From: Geovibrio thiophilus
GTDB taxonomy: Bacteria; Chrysiogenota; Deferribacteres; Deferribacterales; Geovibrionaceae
Length of the DNA stretch: 64,000 bases
Reading direction: 5' to 3'
Assembly: GCF_004087915.1 (NCBI RefSeq)
Contig: NZ_CP035108.1
Coordinates: 2,542,001 to 2,606,000, forward strand
Of the stretch, positions 33,349 through 42,253 are shown piece after piece. How positions within the stretch are numbered: the stretch's first letter is position 1; the number at the start of each line of letters is the position of its first letter. The translations under genes were made by a program, and so were the position numbers. The notes below the pieces were generated by a model. That model did not search any database and had not been told where the DNA came from. It worked only from the letters and a program-made list of their open reading frames with translations.

Positions 33349-34704
33349 ATGAAGCTGAAAGAGATCGTAAACGCCCTCGGCGGCGTAATCAAGGCGGACA
33401 CACCATTTGATCTGCCCGTGAAAAAACTTGTTATCGACAGCAGAAAGGTCGAGGAAGGCGATATTTTTACGGCTCTTTCCGGCGAAAACACCGACGGAAA
33501 CCTGTATGCGCAGAAGGCTCTGGATTCAGGGGCTTCACTGGTCATAGTTGATGACAGCGTAATATACGAAGCGCTGAAAGGGAACAGAGTGCTTGTCCGT
33601 GACGGACTCAGCGCCATAAAAACCCTTGGGGCATATAAGCTTAAAAACTATAAAGGAACAAAAATAGCTATTACCGGCAGTATGGGCAAAACCAGTACCA
33701 AGGAACTTATAAGCTCTGTTCTGCGCACCCGTAAAAAGGTTTACACTGCCTACGGCAATTATAACAACGAACTCGGTGTCGCCATATGCGCCGCCAACCT
33801 AAATATGAGAACAAGCTGCGCCGTGTTTGAATTCGGCACAAACTCTCCGGGTGAAATAGAGCAGCTCTCCCTTTACCTCAAGCCCGATGTGGCAGTTCTC
33901 ACGGGCATAGGACACGCCCACATCGGCAGAATGGGGAGCATGGAGAAGCTGGCAGAGGAAAAGCTCTCAATTATAAAAGGGATGAACGGCGGAACACTCT
34001 GGGTGAACGAATCATGCCGCATGTATCTGGACGAGAGGGTCATGGGCGCCGTTGACGTGAAATACTTCGGAAACGGGATGAACGATGATGTGATCCTAGC
34101 GGACGCAGGACGCAACAACAGAGAGCAGTTTTACTTCACAGCGGTTTACAAAGGGATACCCTACTGCTTTCTGCTGAACCATCCCTATGACCACTTCATA
34201 GCCAACTCACTGGCGGCTATAGGCATAGGCTTTGAAGCCGGGCTTGACTATCAGGATGTGATGACCGGCATACTCGCCTTTAAACCCGTAACGGGCAGAG
34301 GGGCTATGGTAAATGTCGGCAGGATAAAGGTTATAGACGATACCTACAACGCAGGGTTCGAGTCGATTATGAGCGCGGTTAAAAATCTCGGCGAGATCAA
34401 CGCGTCGAGGAAATACGCCGTAATCGGCGAAATGGGCGAGATAGAAGGCTTTGAGGATATGCTTTACCTCAAGCTTTACAAGCTGGCAAAAAGCCGGACA
34501 GATATAAACTTCATATTCGTGGGGCAGAACTACTGCAAATTCGCCGAAACAGCGAACATAACAATAGCTCCCACAAAGGAAAAAGCTAACGAAACCGTGG
34601 CTCTCATTGAAGAGGGACTGGTTCTTATAAAAGCTTCCAGAGCGAGGAAGTTTGAAGACTTCATAAGCTTCATGGAACAGGAGAGAAAGAAGCGTGCTGT
34701 ATAA
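33349..34704 (+). CDS. murF: UDP-MurNAc-tripeptide D-Ala-D-Ala ligase MurF
   Basis: The 451-residue ligase adds D-Ala-D-Ala to complete the pentapeptide. It shows VIDSRKVEEGDIFTALSGENTDGN, ATP loop AITGSMGKTSTKELISSVL, YNNELGVAICAANL, EFGTNSPGEIEQL, TGIGHAHIGRMGSMEKLAEEK and VIDDTYNAG. TGSMGKTSTK is the MurF version of the Mur loop. The end overlaps mraY by 11 bases. Confidence 0.96.
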   Translation: MKLKEIVNALGGVIKADTPFDLPVKKLVIDSRKVEEGDIFTALSGENTDGNLYAQKALDSGASLVIVDDSVIYEALKGNRVLVRDGLSAIKTLGAYKLKNYKGTKIAITGSMGKTSTKELISSVLRTRKKVYTAYGNYNNELGVAICAANLNMRTSCAVFEFGTNSPGEIEQLSLYLKPDVAVLTGIGHAHIGRMGSMEKLAEEKLSIIKGMNGGTLWVNESCRMYLDERVMGAVDVKYFGNGMNDDVILADAGRNNREQFYFTAVYKGIPYCFLLNHPYDHFIANSLAAIGIGFEAGLDYQDVMTGILAFKPVTGRGAMVNVGRIKVIDDTYNAGFESIMSAVKNLGEINASRKYAVIGEMGEIEGFEDMLYLKLYKLAKSRTDINFIFVGQNYCKFAETANITIAPTKEKANETVALIEEGLVLIKASRARKFEDFISFMEQERKKRAV

Positions 34705-35779
34705 TCTGCTGGTTCCCCTTTCTGATGTGTGGGGAATATTAAACGTTTTCCGTTACATAACTTTCCGCACGGCGTATGCGACCCTTACCGCTCTGGTCAT
34801 TACGCTCATTATCGCTCCGTTCGTAATCAGAAAGCTTAAGGAAATGGCTTTCTCCATGAAGTCAAAGGGCTTTGAGCCCGCCACCCACAAGGTCAAGGAA
34901 GGCACACCGACAATGGGCGGCATAATGATAGTCATAGCGGGCACTGTCTCCACCCTGCTCTGGGCGGATCTTACAAATCCGTATATATGGATCACTATTT
35001 TCACCTTTGTCTCCTATGGCGTCATTGGCTTTGTGGATGACTACATTAAAACAGTTAAAAGAAACCCCAAGGGGCTCAAGGCAAGGGCAAAGTTCTGGGG
35101 TCAGGTTTTTACCGGAGTGATAGCCATCGCGCTTATCATATATGTGGATAAAGGAAAAACGGCAACGGTAGTTGCCCTGCCCTTTCTGAAAACCGCGGTT
35201 ATAGATCTTTCAATATTCTATTTCGTGTTTGCTCTGTTTGTCATAGTGGGCACGTCAAACGCGGTGAACATCACGGACGGGCTGGACGGACTCGCCATTG
35301 CGCCTTCGGTTATATCATTCGGCACACTGTGCTTTTTTGTTTATTTCACAGGACACAGCGAATTTTCGCATTATCTGAATATCATTTATGTAAAGGGTTC
35401 GGGGGAGCTTGCGGTATTCTGCGGCGCGATGGTCGGCGCAGGACTGGGCTTTCTCTGGTACAACGCCTTTCCCGCAAGCGTGTTCATGGGGGATGTGGGA
35501 AGCCTCTCCATAGGCGGAGCGATGGGCATAGTGTCCGTTATCTCCAAGCATGAGGTTGTGCTTGCCATAGTCGGAGGCGTGTTTGTTATCGAAACGGTAA
35601 GCGTTATCCTTCAGGTGGGCTTCTATAAGGCGACTCACGGAAAGCGCCTTTTCAGAATGGCGCCCATACACCACCACTTTGAGCTCAAAGGGTGGAGCGA
35701 AACTAAGATTACCGTGCGGTTCTGGATTATTTCCTTCGTGCTGGCGCTCATTGCGCTAAGTACGCTTAAACTGAGGTAA
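34694..35779 (+). CDS. mraY: Phospho-MurNAc-pentapeptide transferase MraY
   Basis: MraY (361 residues, about 10 membrane helices) transfers phospho-MurNAc-pentapeptide to undecaprenyl phosphate, giving lipid I. The HKVKEGTPTMGGIMIV segment, FVDDYIKTVKRNPKGL (catalytic Asp pair), NAVNITDGLDGLAIAP, FMGDVGSLSIGGAMG and the loop MAPIHHHFELKGWSETKITVRFWI are all present. Translation likely begins at GTG 34694, inside the murF end. Confidence 0.97.
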   Translation: MLYNLLVPLSDVWGILNVFRYITFRTAYATLTALVITLIIAPFVIRKLKEMAFSMKSKGFEPATHKVKEGTPTMGGIMIVIAGTVSTLLWADLTNPYIWITIFTFVSYGVIGFVDDYIKTVKRNPKGLKARAKFWGQVFTGVIAIALIIYVDKGKTATVVALPFLKTAVIDLSIFYFVFALFVIVGTSNAVNITDGLDGLAIAPSVISFGTLCFFVYFTGHSEFSHYLNIIYVKGSGELAVFCGAMVGAGLGFLWYNAFPASVFMGDVGSLSIGGAMGIVSVISKHEVVLAIVGGVFVIETVSVILQVGFYKATHGKRLFRMAPIHHHFELKGWSETKITVRFWIISFVLALIALSTLKLR

Positions 35780-35785
35780 CTGATT

Positions 35786-37045
35786 ATGAAAGCGGCAGTA
35801 CTCGGCTACGGAAAAAGCGGCAGGGCAGCTGAGACCCTTCTCAGGCATGCGGGCGCAGTGCAGGTTGATATTTTTGAGGATAAAAACAACGCATACCCCT
35901 CCATATCCGAATTCAGAAACGGATACGACAGGGTTGCTGTGAGCCCCGGCATAGACATAATCAAGCGCGGGCTGAAAATAGACAACCTTACCAGCGAAAT
36001 AGAGCTCGCTTACGAAGCTCTCGCCGGAAAAGGAAAAATAATGGTGATGACAGGCACAAACGGCAAATCCACCGTAACCTATCTCACCTCGCAGATACTG
36101 GAAAACGCCGGAATTAAAGCTGTCGCATGCGGCAATATCGGCGTTCCCTTCGGCGAAGTTGTACTGAAGGGCGGCTGCGATGTGTTCGTTCTGGAGCTCT
36201 CAAGCTTCCAGATAGAGCTGCTGCGCAATTTTAAGGCGGATATGGCGGCAATTACCAATCTCGCGCCGGATCATCTGGACAGGTATCCGAGCTACGAGGC
36301 TTACATAAAAGCGAAGATGGATGTGCTGAAGTTTGTTAAAGAGGACGGTTTCGCCGTTCTGCCCGATGAAAAGGAACTTCTGAGGCACGCTGAATACTAT
36401 AAAGGCAAAAGAGTGATCATAAACGAAGCGATGAACGGTTTTCCGAAGCTCACAGGGAAAACCATGGATTTCGGGGCATACAGTCTTGATACTGCGAGGT
36501 TTCCGCTTTTCGGAACCCACAATCTGCTGAATCTCGCCTTCTCCCTTGCTTCGGCTGACAGCCTGCTGAACTTCAAAGGAGATATAACCCCGCAGGCGGA
36601 AAGCCTTAAAGGTCTCCCGCACAGGTGCGAATATGCAGGCACGGTTGACGGAGTGAGCTTCATAAACGACTCCAAGGCAACAAACGTTTACTCCACACTT
36701 GCCTGCCTTAAGGGCGCAAAGGCGGGTAACGTGATAATTCTCGGCGGACGTGACAAAAACGGAGACTTCAGTCTTCTGGCGGATGAACTGAACAGAGCGG
36801 CAAGCACCGTAATAGCATACGGCGAAGCGGCAAGAATTATAAAAGAGAAGCTCAAGGGACTTCTCATATGCGATTTTGTAACCTCCCCCACAATGGAGCA
36901 GGCAATCAAAACCGGACTGAACGTAGCTCCCAAGGGGAGCAACGTAATACTTACACCTGCATGCTCAAGCTACGACAGCTTCAATAACTTTGAAGAGCGC
37001 GGCGAAAGATTCATGCAGATAGTAAAGGAACTCGGCGGAAAATAA
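35786..37045 (+). CDS. murD: UDP-MurNAc-L-Ala D-Glu ligase MurD
   Basis: The 419-residue ligase adds D-glutamate. It has an N-terminal Rossmann-like start (MKAAVLGYGKSGRAAETLL), VSPGIDI, the ATP loop VMTGTNGKSTVTYLTSQIL, VLELSSFQIE, ITNLAPDHLDRYPSYEAYIKAK, SFINDSKATNVYSTLACL and ILGGRDKNGDF. These are the standard MurD blocks. It lies 6 bases after mraY. Confidence 0.97.
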   Translation: MKAAVLGYGKSGRAAETLLRHAGAVQVDIFEDKNNAYPSISEFRNGYDRVAVSPGIDIIKRGLKIDNLTSEIELAYEALAGKGKIMVMTGTNGKSTVTYLTSQILENAGIKAVACGNIGVPFGEVVLKGGCDVFVLELSSFQIELLRNFKADMAAITNLAPDHLDRYPSYEAYIKAKMDVLKFVKEDGFAVLPDEKELLRHAEYYKGKRVIINEAMNGFPKLTGKTMDFGAYSLDTARFPLFGTHNLLNLAFSLASADSLLNFKGDITPQAESLKGLPHRCEYAGTVDGVSFINDSKATNVYSTLACLKGAKAGNVIILGGRDKNGDFSLLADELNRAASTVIAYGEAARIIKEKLKGLLICDFVTSPTMEQAIKTGLNVAPKGSNVILTPACSSYDSFNNFEERGERFMQIVKELGGK

Positions 37046-37046
37046 A

Positions 37047-38132
37047 GTGTTTGAGATTAAAGACGAACGGCTGCAAATTCTGATACTCGCGTCCATCCTC
37101 ATCGCAACGGGGCTGATATTCGTGTTCTCGGCGGGCTCCATACAGGCACTGAGGCTTGACAAGGGAGAGCTTTACTTCTTCAACAAGCAGCTTTTGGCAG
37201 TCTTCATAGGTCTCGGACTCATGTACGGCGCCTACAGCATACCTCTGAAAACGTGGCGCAGGTTTGTGCCCGCGCTTTATTTTCTCACTCTGATACTGCT
37301 GATAACCGTATTCTTTTTCCCGAAGCTCAACGGCTCACACAGATGGATTCTTCTGCCCGGATTCAGCCTTCAGCCCTCGGAACTGGCAAAATTTACCTGC
37401 ATACTTTATCTCGCCCACTATCTGGACAAGAAGGAAGGCAGGCTGAACGACTTTACCTCCGGTTTCCTTCCGGCGTCGATAATGCTGGGAATAATCGGAG
37501 CGCTTATATTAAGCGAACCGGATTACGGAACAACACTGCTTATAATCTGCGTGTCTTTCACGCTGTTTCTGATAGGCGGTGCCCATATGCGCCATATGAT
37601 AGGCGTTATAGGGTTCATCGCTCCTATTATAACCGCAGGGCTTCTCATGGGTTACAGGAGGGGCAGGATAATGAGCTTCCTTGACCCATGGGAAGATCGC
37701 TACGGAACAGGCTACCAGCTTGTGCAGTCGCTCACCGCGGTGGGCAGCGGCGGCATATTCGGCAAGGGTGTCGGCAACTCATCCCAGAAGCTGTATTTCC
37801 TCCCCGAGGCTCATACGGACTTCATCTACGCCATAATCGCCGAGGAGACAGGGCTCATTGGCTCTCTGGCTGTCCTTGTGATAGTTACGGCATTTTTTAT
37901 AATAAGCGTGAAAGTTGCTCTTAAACATAAGGAACTTTTTTATAAACTGCTCACCTTCGGGCTGGCGTTCAGCCTGTTTGTTCAGGCACTGCTGCACATC
38001 TCGGTGGTTACCGGACTCCTGCCCACAAAGGGCATAGGGCTCCCTTTGGTCAGCTACGGCGGCTCGAACATGATGGTATCCCTCTTTATGGTAGGCGTGC
38101 TTCTGCGCAGCGCGGAGGAGGCGGGCTCATGA
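37047..38132 (+). CDS. ftsW: Peptidoglycan glycosyltransferase FtsW (SEDS family)
   Basis: FtsW (361 residues, 10 membrane helices) polymerises septal glycan from lipid II with FtsI. Features include SLQPSELAKFTCILYLAHYLDKKEGR, EPDYGTTLLIICVSFTLFLIGG, LDPWEDRYGTGYQLVQSLTAVGSGGIFGKGVGNS, LPEAHTDFIYAIIAEETGLIGSL and LPLVSYGGSNM, with the SEDS catalytic Asp in PEAHTDFI. It starts with GTG 37047, one base after the murD stop. The stop TGA lies inside a 16-bp sequence (38118-38133) that is repeated at 38249-38264 over the murG start; a structured repeat sits between them. Confidence 0.96.
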   Translation: MFEIKDERLQILILASILIATGLIFVFSAGSIQALRLDKGELYFFNKQLLAVFIGLGLMYGAYSIPLKTWRRFVPALYFLTLILLITVFFFPKLNGSHRWILLPGFSLQPSELAKFTCILYLAHYLDKKEGRLNDFTSGFLPASIMLGIIGALILSEPDYGTTLLIICVSFTLFLIGGAHMRHMIGVIGFIAPIITAGLLMGYRRGRIMSFLDPWEDRYGTGYQLVQSLTAVGSGGIFGKGVGNSSQKLYFLPEAHTDFIYAIIAEETGLIGSLAVLVIVTAFFIISVKVALKHKELFYKLLTFGLAFSLFVQALLHISVVTGLLPTKGIGLPLVSYGGSNMMVSLFMVGVLLRSAEEAGS

Positions 38133-38133
38133 A
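38118..38133 (+). repeat. Direct repeat flanking element D (left)
   Basis: GAGGCGGGCTCATGAA holds the end of ftsW (stop TGA 38130-38132) and is repeated exactly at 38249-38264, where the same bases supply the ribosome binding site and ATG of murG. The original genes probably overlapped by ATGA at this sequence. Confidence 0.85.
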
Positions 38134-38139
38134 TGAGGA

Positions 38140-38236
38140 AAAACTCCACAGAGGGAGATTCGCCGTGCGCAGCGAAGGGAAGCTTGCTGACCGCGAGCGT
38201 GTACAGTTTTCGGACAGGACGTACCGAAAACTGTTA
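38140..38236 (+). repeat. Three-hairpin dispersed repeat, copy D
   Basis: Order on the plus strand: hairpin 1 (CTCC 38144-38147 / GGAG 38154-38157), block CGCCGTGCGCAGCGAAG (38161-38177), middle hairpin of 14 nt (38178-38191, inner AGC-tt-GCT), block CGCGAGCGTGT (38192-38202), hairpin 3 (ACAGTTTTCGG 38203-38213 / CCGAAAACTGT 38224-38234, an 11-bp perfect stem). It lies between ftsW and murG and between two 16-bp direct repeats, so it will be part of the dcw transcript. Confidence 0.85.
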
Positions 38237-38248
38237 TCAGGACAGACT

Positions 38249-38264
38249 GAGGCGGGCTCATGAA
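38249..38264 (+). repeat. Direct repeat flanking element D (right), carrying the murG start
   Basis: Second copy of GAGGCGGGCTCATGAA. The GAGGCGGG acts as ribosome binding site and the ATG at 38260 starts murG, so duplication kept murG translatable after the insertion. Confidence 0.85.
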
Positions 38265-39297
38265 AAGAGAGAACACAAGGTTGGTAATCGCCGGCGGCGG
38301 AACGGGCGGACACCTCTACCCGGGAATCGCCGTTGCTGATTATCTCAAAGAAAAAAATATTGAAGTGTTTTTCATGGTTTCCGACAGAGGAATCGAAAGA
38401 AAAATACTTTCATCAAAGGGATATGACTTTTACGAACAGCCGCAGACACCCCTCAAGGGAATAGGCACGGCGGGCAGAATACGCTCCGTCATGCTCCTTG
38501 CAAAGGAAGTCTTCGGGATGCTTAAAAAAATAAAGAAGACCGATACAGTGCTCCTCACAGGCGGCTTTGCCGCCGCTGCCCCCGCCATAGCCGCAGTTCT
38601 CAAAGGGGCAAGACTGTATCTGCATGAGCAGAACAGCGTGATGGGGCTCACAAACAGAATATTTGCCGTTTTCAGCAAAAAGGTTTTTCTCTCCTTCGAG
38701 GGAACGCTGAAAGCGAAAGGGAACACAGTGCATGCGGGCAATCCCGTGAGGGCTGAATTCGCCTCCTGCACGCCGAAGACGGAAGAGACCAAGCGGATTC
38801 TTGTTCTCGGCGGAAGTCAGGGGAGCAGGTTTCTCAACAGGCTCATGGCGAAATCGGCAAAGGCGCTGACGGACGCCGGATGGACAATAACCCATCAGAC
38901 AGGCGCCAAGCTTTATGACGAAGCCCTTGAGGACTACACCAGAGAAGGCGCAGAGGCGGATGTGCGAAGCTACATAGAAAATGTGGCGGCGGAATATGAA
39001 AAAGCGGATGTTGTTATAGCCCGCTCAGGCTCAGGTACGGTTTTTGAAACAATGTACGCGCGCCGCCCGGCGGTTTTCGTTCCATTTGCGCAGGCAACAG
39101 ACGAGCACCAGCTTTATAACGCCCTTTTCGCCGAAAAACTCGGCATAGCAAAGGTTATGACCGAAAGCGGAGCAAGCCCGGAGAGGCTTAAGGAACTGAT
39201 TGAGTGGTCACGGAAACAGGAAGTAAAAGACAGGCTGGCGGGTATAAAATATCTGAACAGCCCTGAAATAATAGCAAGAGGTATGGAACTTGACTGA
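38260..39297 (+). CDS. murG: Lipid II synthase MurG
   Basis: MurG (345 residues) transfers GlcNAc to lipid I on the inner face of the membrane. The N-terminal GGGTGGHLYPGIAVADYL loop, LTGGFAAAAPAIAAVLKGARLYLHEQNSVMGLTNRI, VLGGSQGSRFLNRLM, and the donor-binding ARSGSGTVFETMYARRPAVFVPFAQATDEHQLYNA are complete. Its start lies in the right copy of the direct repeat that flanks element D. It overlaps the murC start by 8 bases. Confidence 0.97.
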   Translation: MKRENTRLVIAGGGTGGHLYPGIAVADYLKEKNIEVFFMVSDRGIERKILSSKGYDFYEQPQTPLKGIGTAGRIRSVMLLAKEVFGMLKKIKKTDTVLLTGGFAAAAPAIAAVLKGARLYLHEQNSVMGLTNRIFAVFSKKVFLSFEGTLKAKGNTVHAGNPVRAEFASCTPKTEETKRILVLGGSQGSRFLNRLMAKSAKALTDAGWTITHQTGAKLYDEALEDYTREGAEADVRSYIENVAAEYEKADVVIARSGSGTVFETMYARRPAVFVPFAQATDEHQLYNALFAEKLGIAKVMTESGASPERLKELIEWSRKQEVKDRLAGIKYLNSPEIIARGMELD

Positions 39298-40684
39298 GGC
39301 ATTCGGGAAAGTACGGAATATACATTTTGTCGGCATAGGCGGAATCGGCATGAGCGGTCTTGCCGAGATTCTCCACTCCATGGGCTTTAAGATAACAGGC
39401 TCAGACATAGCCGACAGCGCTAACTGCAAGCGCCTCCGTGCCATGGGCATAGGCGTTTTCATCGGGCATCTGGCGGAGAACGCCGCCGGAGCCGATGCCG
39501 TTGTGTACTCCTCTGCGGTACGCAGCAGCAACCCCGAGCTGACTTACGCCAGAGAAAACTTCATCCCCGTTATAAAACGGGGCGAGATGCTGGCAGAGCT
39601 GATGAGGATGAAATACTCCATAGCGGTCGCAGGAAGCCATGGAAAAACCACGACAACATCAATGGTAGCGGAGATTTTCAACAAGGCGGAGCTTGACCCC
39701 ACGGTGGTTGTGGGCGGCATACTCAACAGAAGGGATTCCAATGCCCTCAAGGGCAACAGCAATATAATGATCGCCGAAGCTGATGAATCGGACAAAAGCT
39801 TCCTTATGCTTCAGCCCACAGTGGCGGTGATCACCAACATAGACTTTGAGCACACGGACACCTACGCCACAATGGACGAGGTTAAGGACAGCTTCCGTGA
39901 CTTCGCTTCCCGTGTTCCTTTTTACGGGCTCAACGTCCTTTGCTTGGATGACGCTAACACGGCGGAGCTGATCAAGCGCATAGACAGACGCTTTGTCACC
40001 TATGGTCTTTCCGCTCAGGCGGATGTCCACAGCGCCGACATAGTGAAGAACGGCTTTGCCGTCTCCTTCGGTGTGGTCATACACGGCAAGCACATGGGGC
40101 ACATAAATCTGAGTTTCCCCGGGGAACACAATGTTCAGAACGCTCTGGCGGCAATAGCCGTGGCGGCCGAGTTTGATATACCGTTCCGTGTATGCAAGAA
40201 AGCCCTTGAGGAGTTTGAAGGCGTTCAGAGAAGGCTTACAATACGTTACGACGGTAACTGCTGCACTGTGCTTGACGACTACGGGCACCACCCAACGGAG
40301 ATAAAAACCACTCTGAAGGCGATCAGGGAAGCGTACGGCAGCAGGAAAATAGTCGCTGTCTTCCAGCCGCACAGATACACCAGAACACAGACATTGATGA
40401 ACGAGTTTTCCACATGCTTTTTTGATGCAGACAGGCTGTTCATAACGGATATATACGCAGCCAGCGAGGAGCCCATAGAGGGCGTGACCGCACAGGTGCT
40501 TGTGAAGGAAATAAAGGAGAGAGGCTTCAAGGACGTGCACTATCTCCCCTCCTTCGATGACATTTACAAATACCTTGAGGAAGCGGGCTGCGACAACAGC
40601 CTGATACTCACTCAGGGAGCGGGAAGCATAACGAGATTCTCGGGCGAGCTTGCCGCGTGGCTGGAGAAAAAACATGAAAAGTAA
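39290..40684 (+). CDS. murC: UDP-MurNAc L-Ala ligase MurC
   Basis: The 464-residue ligase adds L-alanine to UDP-MurNAc. It shows IHFVGIGGIGMSGLAEIL, YSSAVRSSNPEL, the ATP loop VAGSHGKTTTTSMVAEIF, AEADESDKSF, ITNIDFEHTDTYATM, LDDYGHHPTEIKTTLKAI and FQPHRYTRTQTLM. The start is a TTG at 39290 with AGAGG 8 bases upstream; no ATG occurs before the conserved Rossmann motif, so a non-ATG start is required. Confidence 0.96.
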   Translation: MTEAFGKVRNIHFVGIGGIGMSGLAEILHSMGFKITGSDIADSANCKRLRAMGIGVFIGHLAENAAGADAVVYSSAVRSSNPELTYARENFIPVIKRGEMLAELMRMKYSIAVAGSHGKTTTTSMVAEIFNKAELDPTVVVGGILNRRDSNALKGNSNIMIAEADESDKSFLMLQPTVAVITNIDFEHTDTYATMDEVKDSFRDFASRVPFYGLNVLCLDDANTAELIKRIDRRFVTYGLSAQADVHSADIVKNGFAVSFGVVIHGKHMGHINLSFPGEHNVQNALAAIAVAAEFDIPFRVCKKALEEFEGVQRRLTIRYDGNCCTVLDDYGHHPTEIKTTLKAIREAYGSRKIVAVFQPHRYTRTQTLMNEFSTCFFDADRLFITDIYAASEEPIEGVTAQVLVKEIKERGFKDVHYLPSFDDIYKYLEEAGCDNSLILTQGAGSITRFSGELAAWLEKKHEK

Positions 40685-41561
40685 AAAGGTTGCCGTGCTC
40701 TACGGCGGGCTGTCCGCAGAAAGGGAAGTTTCCTTAAGAAGCGGAACGGCAGCGGCAAAAGCGCTTACTGAAGCAGGGTTTACGGATGTTACCCTCATAG
40801 ACGCCGGACACGACCTGCCCGCGCGCCTGCTTGAGCTTAAACCGGATGTATGCTTCAACAGCCTTCACGGAACCTTCGGCGAAGACGGACGCATTCAGGG
40901 AATGCTTGAGCTCATGGACATACCCTGTACAGGTTCGGGCAGTCAGTCAAGCACCATCGCCTTTGACAAGCTCCTGAGCAAGGTGATATTCGCGCTGAAC
41001 AATGTGCCCACGCCTGAGTATGTGCAGCTCACGAGGGAGAGCAGAGCGCCCTTTCTCCCCTGCGTGATAAAGCCGTGCAGACAGGGCTCCACCATAGGCA
41101 TTACCGTTGCTAAAACAGAAGAAGAGTTCGTAAAAGGGAAAAAAGAGGCGTTTGAATATGACGAAAGAGTCATAGCGGAACGGTTTATAAACGGAAAAGA
41201 ACTCACTATAGGCATATTGTCTTCTAAAGTATTGCCGATAATATGGATAAGACCAAAATCCGGTTTTTATGACTATCAGTCCAAATACACCAAAGGGGCA
41301 ACCGCGTATGTATTTGAGACTGAGCTTACGGAAGATGAGGACAAACTGATAAAAAGCACGGCGTTGCAGGCATTTGAGAGTCTGGGATGCGCCTCCTACG
41401 GACGGGTGGACATAATGTATGACGGTAAAACACCATGGGTTCTGGAGATTAACACCCTCCCCGGACTCACGGAGACCAGTCTGCTCCCGCAGGCGGCGGC
41501 AAAAACAGGAATAAGCTTCCCCGAGCTCGTCACCGCAATGATAAGCGATGCGCTGAGGTAA
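40674..41561 (+). CDS. ddl: D-alanine-D-alanine ligase Ddl
   Basis: Ddl (295 residues, ATP-grasp) makes D-Ala-D-Ala for MurF. Conserved parts are KVAVLYGGLSAEREVSLRSGTAAAKAL, FNSLHGTFGEDGRIQGMLELMDIPCTGSGSQSSTIAFDKLLSK, VIKPCRQGSTIGITVAKTEEEF and WVLEINTLPGLTETSLLPQAA. Start set at ATG 40674, inside the murC end; a frame from 40650 adds 8 non-family residues. In many bacteria murB precedes ddl here; it is absent. Confidence 0.96.
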   Translation: MKSKKVAVLYGGLSAEREVSLRSGTAAAKALTEAGFTDVTLIDAGHDLPARLLELKPDVCFNSLHGTFGEDGRIQGMLELMDIPCTGSGSQSSTIAFDKLLSKVIFALNNVPTPEYVQLTRESRAPFLPCVIKPCRQGSTIGITVAKTEEEFVKGKKEAFEYDERVIAERFINGKELTIGILSSKVLPIIWIRPKSGFYDYQSKYTKGATAYVFETELTEDEDKLIKSTALQAFESLGCASYGRVDIMYDGKTPWVLEINTLPGLTETSLLPQAAAKTGISFPELVTAMISDALR

Positions 41562-42253
41562 TGATGAAAAAGAGCGGTTTTCTCAAAATAGCCCTTGTTA
41601 CAGCAATTTTCGCGCTCCTCACAGGCGGTGTCGTGTGGGCGGCGGCGGGAATCGTTAAGATGACCGGCGGAAGCAAGTATTTTTTGGTGAAGACCGTTAA
41701 TATTCAGGGTGTTATCCGCACGGACAGGGCAAAGGTCGATGCCTTCGCCAGAAGTCTCGCCGGAAGCAATATGTTTGATCTTGAGGAAAAAAAGCTCCCC
41801 CGCATAGATGATATATGGGTGGAAAAAATTGAAATAAAGAAGATCTTCCCCGATACGGTGAAAGTTATAATCTTTGAAGAAAGACCGATCGCCGCGGTGA
41901 GGATAGGAAAGGAATGCTTCATAGCCGCGGCAAGCGGAACTCTGGTGCCTGATAAATGCACCGGAGGCGAAACAGTAATGCACAAGGGAACCGAAAAAGA
42001 GCAGCTTGTAAGTTTCCTGAAAATATACGACAAAACACCGGAAATGCACGGCAGCCGTGCCCTGCTTAAACCCATGCACTTTGAGCTTGTGGTGGACGGA
42101 GTTCTGTACAAATGCGGATATGACGAAAGCGTCACCGAAATGTTCAGAATCTACAGCAGCAGGATAAGCGGCAGATACGCAAGGGTGGACTATGTCGACA
42201 TGAGGCTGCGTGGAAAAATTTACGTGAACGGGGTGAAAAATGTCTCAGGATAA
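41561..42253 (+). CDS. ftsQ: Cell division protein FtsQ
   Basis: The 230-residue bitopic protein has a short cytoplasmic tail, a membrane helix (about residues 8-30), a POTRA domain (FLVKTVNIQGVIRTDRAKVDAFARSLAGSNMFDLEEKKLPRIDDIWVEKIEIKKIFPDTVKVIIFEERPIAAV) and a FtsQ beta domain ending YARVDYVDMRLRGKIYVNG. It links FtsK/FtsA-side proteins to FtsLB in the periplasm. The start overlaps the ddl stop (TAATG) and the end overlaps ftsA by 14 bases. Confidence 0.93.
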   Translation: MMKKSGFLKIALVTAIFALLTGGVVWAAAGIVKMTGGSKYFLVKTVNIQGVIRTDRAKVDAFARSLAGSNMFDLEEKKLPRIDDIWVEKIEIKKIFPDTVKVIIFEERPIAAVRIGKECFIAAASGTLVPDKCTGGETVMHKGTEKEQLVSFLKIYDKTPEMHGSRALLKPMHFELVVDGVLYKCGYDESVTEMFRIYSSRISGRYARVDYVDMRLRGKIYVNGVKNVSG

